Source: Balneolaceae bacterium | GTDB taxonomy: Bacteria > Bacteroidota > Rhodothermia > Balneolales > Balneolaceae | Direction of reading: 5' to 3' | DNA length: 9,445 nucleotides | Assembly: GCA_007123785.1 (NCBI GenBank) | Contig: SLGL01000273.1 | Coordinates: forward strand, 1 to 9,445 | Part shown: piece after piece, positions 5,807 through 9,445 of the stretch | Layout: each line of letters starts with the position of its first letter | Numbering within the stretch: the stretch's first letter is position 1 | The notes under the pieces: model-generated | The model's input: the letters and a program-made list of their open reading frames with translations, nothing else | Told to the model about the DNA's origin: nothing | Database searches by the model: none | Position numbers and translations under genes: made by a program

Positions 5807-7726
5807 TTACTTATAACTTCGTTGCTTCAGTTCCACAAACTCGAATTCGAGGGGTTCTTTATGAAGTTTGGTTTCCAGTTTGCCGTTGACTCCAAGATAC
5901 TCCCAGGCCGAGACATACGAATAATCTTTATCATTCCTGATGGCTTCGCCTTCTTCGGTCTGATACTCATCTCGAAGGTGGCATCCGCAAGATTCGTTTC
6001 GGTCAAGTGCATCAAGTGCCATCAGTTCGGCGAGTTCAAAATAGTCAGCTACACGGGCGGCAAATTCAAGGTATTTGTTGTAGTAATTTTTCTCGCCTGG
6101 AACACGAACATTTTGCCAGAACTCATCCCGGAGGTTACGAATCTCTTCGACCGCAGATTCAAGTCCTTCTTTGCTTCGGGAAATTCCAACTTTATCCCAC
6201 ATAATTTTACCCAATTCTCTGTGGAATTCAATAATGGTTTTATCCCCTTTTACGGCAAGGAGCTTATCGAGCTGACCCGATGCGGTGGATTCGGCTTCTT
6301 TAAAGGCATCATGATCAGTGGAAATTTTTGGAACATCGTTTCCGGCAAGATAATCACCGATGGTGTAAGGAACGATGAAATAGCCATCGGAGAGGCCCTG
6401 CATGAGTGCACTGGCACCGAGACGATTGGCACCGTGGTCAGAAAAGTTGGCTTCTCCTGCCACAAACAGGCCGGGGATATTGCTCATGAGATTATAGTCT
6501 ACCCAGAGGCCTCCCATTGTGTAATGCACAGCGGGGAAAATTCTCATCGGAGTTTTGTAAGGATTTTCGTCGGTGATATTCTGGTACATATCAAACAAGT
6601 TGCCATATTTGGCGCGGATCACATCCTCGCCATCGCGCTTGATGGCATCCCGGAAATCGAGATAAACGGCCAGGCCGGAACTTCCCACGCCCATTCCGTC
6701 ATCAGTAACCATTTTAGCATTTCTCGATGCAACATCCCGGGGGACCAGGTTGCCAAAACTCGGGTATCGTTCTTCGAGATAGTAGTAGCGCTCATCTTCC
6801 GGGATTTCGTTGGGCGGGCGTTTGTCACCCTTCTTTTTAGGTACCCAAACGCGACCGTCGTTTCTTAAGCTTTCACTCATCAGTGTAAGTTTTGACTGGT
6901 AATCGCCCGATACCGGAATACATGTAGGGTGAATTTGGACGAAGCAGGGATTGGCAAAGGCCGCTCCCCGTTTATGGCAGCGCCATGCTGCTGTTACATT
7001 CGAATTTTTTGCATTGGTAGAGAGGTAAAAAACGTTACCGTAGCCGCCGGTACAGAGAACTACCGCATCGGCCTGGAATTTCATCACTTCACCGCTAACC
7101 AGATCACGGGAAATGATTCCTCTTGCTTTACCGTCCACAACCACAAGATCCAGCATTTCGTGGCGCGGGAAGTATTTGATTTTTCCGGAATGAACCTCTT
7201 TCATCATAGCCTGATAAGCCCCGAGAAGCAACTGCTGACCGGTTTGCCCGCGTGAGTAAAAAGTGCGTGATACCTGTGCTCCGCCGAACGAGCGGTTATC
7301 AAGCAATCCCCCATATTCACGGCCAAAAGGCACACCCTGTGCCACAGCCTGATCGATAATATTGTTGGAATTTTCTGCCAGGCGATAGACGTTTGCTTCC
7401 CGGCTTCTGTAATCGCCGCCTTTAATCGTATCATAAAAAAGGCGCCATACACTGTCGCCATCATTCTGATAGTTTTTTGCAGCATTAATTCCCCCCTGGG
7501 CGGCAATACTGTGGGCTCTTCTGCCCGAATCCTGAATACAAAAAGCGGACACGTTATAACCCAGTTCAGCAAGGCTTGCTGCGGCTGATGCACCTGCAAG
7601 GCCGGTTCCAACAACAATAATGTGATGTTTCCGCTTATTATTTGGGGAAACAAGATTAATTTCATTCTTGTGGCGGTTCCACTTCTCTTCTAACGGCCCG
7701 GATGGAATCTTTGGATCTAATTTCAT
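5807..7726 (-). CDS. sdhA: Succinate dehydrogenase flavoprotein subunit
   Basis: Catalytic subunit that oxidises succinate to fumarate using covalently bound FAD. The 639-residue length matches the longer Bacteroidota-type flavoproteins rather than the 588 residues of E. coli SdhA. The Rossmann dinucleotide loop is VGTGLAGASAA (39-49). The covalent FAD histidine is H72 in HSIAAQGGINAA. By analogy with E. coli SdhA, the active-site residues are H266 (QIHPT), R330 (VPRDVASR, the proton shuttle), H401 (HYTMGG) and R435 (GANRLGASAL). The C-terminal ESCGCHLRDEY segment (578-588) corresponds to the family's conserved ESRGAH-type motif. It begins 21 bases after the sdhC stop and is probably co-transcribed with sdhC and sdhB. 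No clear Shine-Dalgarno is seen, so translation may depend on coupling to sdhC. The long open frames on the opposite strand here are shadows. Confidence 0.97.
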   Translation of the reverse strand: MKLDPKIPSGPLEEKWNRHKNEINLVSPNNKRKHHIIVVGTGLAGASAAASLAELGYNVSAFCIQDSGRRAHSIAAQGGINAAKNYQNDGDSVWRLFYDTIKGGDYRSREANVYRLAENSNNIIDQAVAQGVPFGREYGGLLDNRSFGGAQVSRTFYSRGQTGQQLLLGAYQAMMKEVHSGKIKYFPRHEMLDLVVVDGKARGIISRDLVSGEVMKFQADAVVLCTGGYGNVFYLSTNAKNSNVTAAWRCHKRGAAFANPCFVQIHPTCIPVSGDYQSKLTLMSESLRNDGRVWVPKKKGDKRPPNEIPEDERYYYLEERYPSFGNLVPRDVASRNAKMVTDDGMGVGSSGLAVYLDFRDAIKRDGEDVIRAKYGNLFDMYQNITDENPYKTPMRIFPAVHYTMGGLWVDYNLMSNIPGLFVAGEANFSDHGANRLGASALMQGLSDGYFIVPYTIGDYLAGNDVPKISTDHDAFKEAESTASGQLDKLLAVKGDKTIIEFHRELGKIMWDKVGISRSKEGLESAVEEIRNLRDEFWQNVRVPGEKNYYNKYLEFAARVADYFELAELMALDALDRNESCGCHLRDEYQTEEGEAIRNDKDYSYVSAWEYLGVNGKLETKLHKEPLEFEFVELKQRSYK

Positions 7727-7747
7727 GATAGGTTGACTTACAATCTT

Positions 7748-8455
7748 TTAATTACAATTGATGAGTGCCGCATCGCATCCACCGCCAAAGTAGATATAAA
7801 GCGGTATAAACAGAAACCCGACGGCAAGCACGATAGCAAGTAATACGCCGATAGTGTAAACAACGGCAGAGGCTTTTTTGCTGGAAAGAGTAAGAGAGGT
7901 AAATGCACTCCAGATACCATGGCCAAGATGTGTTCCAAGGAGCAGCATGACAAAAGCATAACCGAAGGCATACAGTGCACTATTTTCAAATGTATCAATT
8001 ACAAGCGACTTGATATCATGAGTTTCCTGTCCGTCAATCATTACGGTTTGGGTCTCTCCGAGAGCAAACGTATTTATATGAAAAATTACAAAAATGAGCA
8101 GAACCACTCCGGTAAACGCCATACTGCGTGAACTCAGTCCCTGTTTACTTGGGCCGCCTTTACTGCTGTAAACGGCATAATTGTTGGGGCGGGCTTTTCG
8201 CTTTCTCAGCCAGATGGAAATTCCGAGCCATGCATGGATGACAAAGACAGCCAGTAAACCTATCCTCGCGATCCAGAGAAGCGGCCCCATATCATGTAAG
8301 AACATAGAATATCGGTTCATAGCATCCGGCTCACCCAAAATGGCCAGGTTACCCCCGAGATGAAAAATGATAAACAATACAAGAAAAATTCCGGTCAACC
8401 CCGTAAGGATTTTTCGGCCAACCTGCGACTGCAGCGCTTCAGTAAACGATGGCAT
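7748..8455 (-). CDS. sdhC: Succinate dehydrogenase cytochrome b subunit (type B, single membrane anchor)
   Basis: Membrane anchor of complex II, 235 residues, with five hydrophobic segments at about 17-40, 59-83, 112-132, 158-180 and 197-222. A single fused subunit, with no separate SdhD in the operon, is the type B arrangement known from Bacillus and Wolinella, which binds two hemes b and usually works with menaquinone. Candidate heme ligands, one per helix I, II, III and IV, are H32, H74, H126 and H176 (or H179 in GTHLGHG). The 42-residue spacing of H32 and H74 matches the first pair in B. subtilis SdhC (H28 and H70). By that analogy H32/H126 and H74/H176 hold the two hemes. It is first in the operon, 21 bases before sdhA. 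Ligand assignments are by analogy; the family call is firm. Confidence 0.93.
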   Translation of the reverse strand: MPSFTEALQSQVGRKILTGLTGIFLVLFIIFHLGGNLAILGEPDAMNRYSMFLHDMGPLLWIARIGLLAVFVIHAWLGISIWLRKRKARPNNYAVYSSKGGPSKQGLSSRSMAFTGVVLLIFVIFHINTFALGETQTVMIDGQETHDIKSLVIDTFENSALYAFGYAFVMLLLGTHLGHGIWSAFTSLTLSSKKASAVVYTIGVLLAIVLAVGFLFIPLYIYFGGGCDAALINCN

Positions 8456-8482
8456 AGTTAGTTATTTGTAAAATTAGGTAGA

Positions 8483-8511
8483 TTTAAATAACAGGGAAAG
8501 TTGTTTTTCAA
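8483..8511 (-). promoter_or_regulatory. Candidate promoter for sdhCAB
   Basis: On the minus strand, TTGAAA (8511-8506) and TTTAAA (8488-8483) are separated by 17 bases, resembling -35 and -10 elements with a leader of roughly 20 bases before the sdhC ATG at 8455. The -10 match is only partial and the region is AT-rich, so chance similarity is possible. The rest of the 8456-8646 intergenic region shows no strong hairpin or repeat; a TATATT at 8570-8575 could be the -10 element for the divergent gene. Confidence 0.3.
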
Positions 8512-8646
8512 GCCCTTTCTTTGATTAGTAAATTCGTTGGTTTTGCTGTAAAAGGCAAGGTAAATGCACTATATTTAAATGAACAGTCTAATTCAGAAAA
8601 GTTCTAAATTGTTATTTATTATGTTCTGCTGCCTAATTATTTTTTT

Positions 8647-9264
8647 GTGTACACCGTAACTAATACAGCAGTATCGGATTATCGTGTTAAAGGGTCTGAA
8701 TTTCTTGGAAATTTGTTCCCATGCAAAGATGTGCAGAAAGCAGATATACTGCTTCAGAAAGTCAGGTCAGAACATCATACTGCCACTCATCACTGCTATG
8801 CTTACGCGCTAAACCCTCATGACAAAACCGAATTTTCCAGTGATGATGGCGAACCCGGAGGAACAGCAGGGCTGCCTATTCAAAATATCCTCCGTTCATA
8901 CGATCTGATCAACGTGATGTTGATTGTGGTGAGATATTACGGCGGCACAAAACTTGGAAAAGCCGGACTGATTGATGCCTACAGCCACACTGCCGAACTC
9001 ACCGCTGAAACCGCTGTTTTAAAAAAAGTTCTGCCCGTTAAGACGTTTAAAATCATTTATGATTACCCGCAACAGGGTATAATCGACAAATTGAAAAACG
9101 ATTTCACCTTGATTGAACTGGATGCGAGTTATTTCCAGTATGTAGAACTGAATATTGGTGTGCCCGTTTCAGAGTCTGGTATTTTTGAATCAAAATTGAT
9201 GTCCCTGGCACATCTGTTCGATGAGATTGAAGATACCGGCAAGGGATATCATATTGTTGAATAA
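8647..9264 (+). CDS. yigZ: YigZ/IMPACT-family protein
   Basis: Protein of 205 residues, the normal YigZ length, with the N-terminal UPF0029/IMPACT domain (about 15-125) and a smaller C-terminal ferredoxin-like domain (about 135-205). Family signatures are ATHHCYAY (46-53), SDDGEPGGTAGLPI (65-78) and VRYYGGTKLGKAGLIDAYS (95-113). Bacterial YigZ proteins have a structural link to nucleic-acid or translation-factor-like binding, and eukaryotic IMPACT regulates the GCN2 kinase; the bacterial role is not settled. The best start is the GTG at 8647. No in-frame ATG or TTG lies between the upstream stop at 8605 and this codon, and the product then begins MYTVTNTAVSDYRVKGSEF as homologues do. No Shine-Dalgarno precedes it; the upstream bases are a T run. 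It is divergent from sdhC and appears to be transcribed alone. Confidence 0.92.
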   Translation: MYTVTNTAVSDYRVKGSEFLGNLFPCKDVQKADILLQKVRSEHHTATHHCYAYALNPHDKTEFSSDDGEPGGTAGLPIQNILRSYDLINVMLIVVRYYGGTKLGKAGLIDAYSHTAELTAETAVLKKVLPVKTFKIIYDYPQQGIIDKLKNDFTLIELDASYFQYVELNIGVPVSESGIFESKLMSLAHLFDEIEDTGKGYHIVE

Positions 9265-9305
9265 TGATCTGATTAACTGGCTGTAGCTTCTTACCTTTGG
9301 GTTAG

Positions 9306-9445
9306 CCCGGATTTCTCACAGTAATTTATATAAACATCACATATGTTATTGATATATATATGTTTGAAATCCGTTATTTGTGTTATAAAAAAATGCAGAG
9401 TGTATTTGCGGCGAAATTTGTCCCTCAGCTGCGTTGAAGCTAAAA
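9306..9445. mobile_element. Possible edge of an insertion sequence (transposase, if any, outside window)
   Basis: After the yigZ stop, composition changes to a very AT-rich stretch (9321-9365) bounded by an inverted repeat, then GC-richer sequence at 9400-9445. The boundary reads TTAG followed by CCCGGATTTCTCACAG. That reminds me of ends of IS1380-family elements, which start with CC and make four-base target duplications; this is recollection, not a search result. No transposase coding is visible before the window ends. Short open frames here (starting at 9343 and 9359) do not look like real proteins. It could equally be unrelated intergenic sequence. Confidence 0.25.
9308..9373. repeat. Inverted repeat CGGATTTC / GAAATCCG
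   Basis: The eight bases at 9308-9315 are perfectly complementary to those at 9366-9373, with 50 bases between. Inside, AAACAT (9332-9337) can pair with ATGTTT (9360-9365) next to the outer arm, and AACAT-CACAT-ATGTT (9333-9347) forms a small hairpin. The arrangement is visible directly; its meaning (hairpin, element end or chance in AT-rich DNA) is not. Confidence 0.5.

Noticed and set aside
5822..6868. Plus-strand open frame of 348 codons opposite sdhA
   Set aside because: It is antisense to unmistakable sdhA coding sequence, its product has no family motifs or domain logic, and long antisense frames are common opposite genes with this codon bias.
7204..7665. Minus-strand open frame of 153 codons in another frame of sdhA
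   Set aside because: It is an out-of-frame shadow of the FAD-binding region of sdhA, with a composition unlike a real protein.
8456..8646. Possible riboswitch or small RNA between sdhC and yigZ
   Set aside because: I found no strong stem, conserved-looking loop or terminator; the 190 bases look like an ordinary AT-rich divergent promoter region.
9359..9436. Short open frame of 25 codons (starting MFEIRYLCYKK) and an overlapping frame from 9343 open to the window edge
   Set aside because: Too short, with no ribosome binding site and no recognisable protein character; it lies in the repeat-bearing, possibly mobile, right-edge sequence.

Overview
The window is ordinary chromosomal DNA of a Bacteroidota-type bacterium. 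The protein types best fit the Balneolota/Rhodothermota branch; this is an inference from gene families, not a phylogeny. The supporting signs are a three-subunit succinate dehydrogenase in sdhC-sdhA-sdhB order with one fused five-helix cytochrome b subunit, a DUF4296-like lipoprotein, a RecQ variant lacking an HRDC domain, moderately AT-rich DNA, and many starts without a clear Shine-Dalgarno sequence.

Layout, left to right. The last codons of an unidentified plus-strand gene (2-91) end one base from the stop of a convergent type III pantothenate kinase gene, coaX (93-830, minus). A divergent plus-strand pair follows: a short-chain dehydrogenase/reductase (903-1619) and a small lipoprotein (1616-2011), translationally coupled by an ATGA overlap. 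The lipoprotein gene runs 22 bases into the 3' end of recQ (1990-3918, minus). Upstream of recQ on the same strand is an unassigned outer-membrane beta-barrel protein (4042-4761). A hairpin terminator (4925-4963) separates it from the sdhCAB operon (8455 down to 5002, minus). Divergent from sdhC is a YigZ/IMPACT-family gene (8647-9264, plus). The final 180 bases contain no convincing gene but do contain an inverted repeat and sequence that may be the edge of an insertion sequence.

Functionally, sdhCAB encodes the complete complex that couples succinate oxidation in the TCA cycle to quinone reduction. CoaX starts coenzyme A synthesis and RecQ unwinds DNA in repair. The other genes are general or unassigned. 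No gap between genes exceeds about 240 bases. I saw no rRNA, tRNA, CRISPR array, defence island or phage genes. I found no convincing new biological system. The points most worth checking are the right-edge repeat, an 11-T tract in the lipoprotein signal peptide, the recQ start region and architecture, and the unassigned barrel protein.
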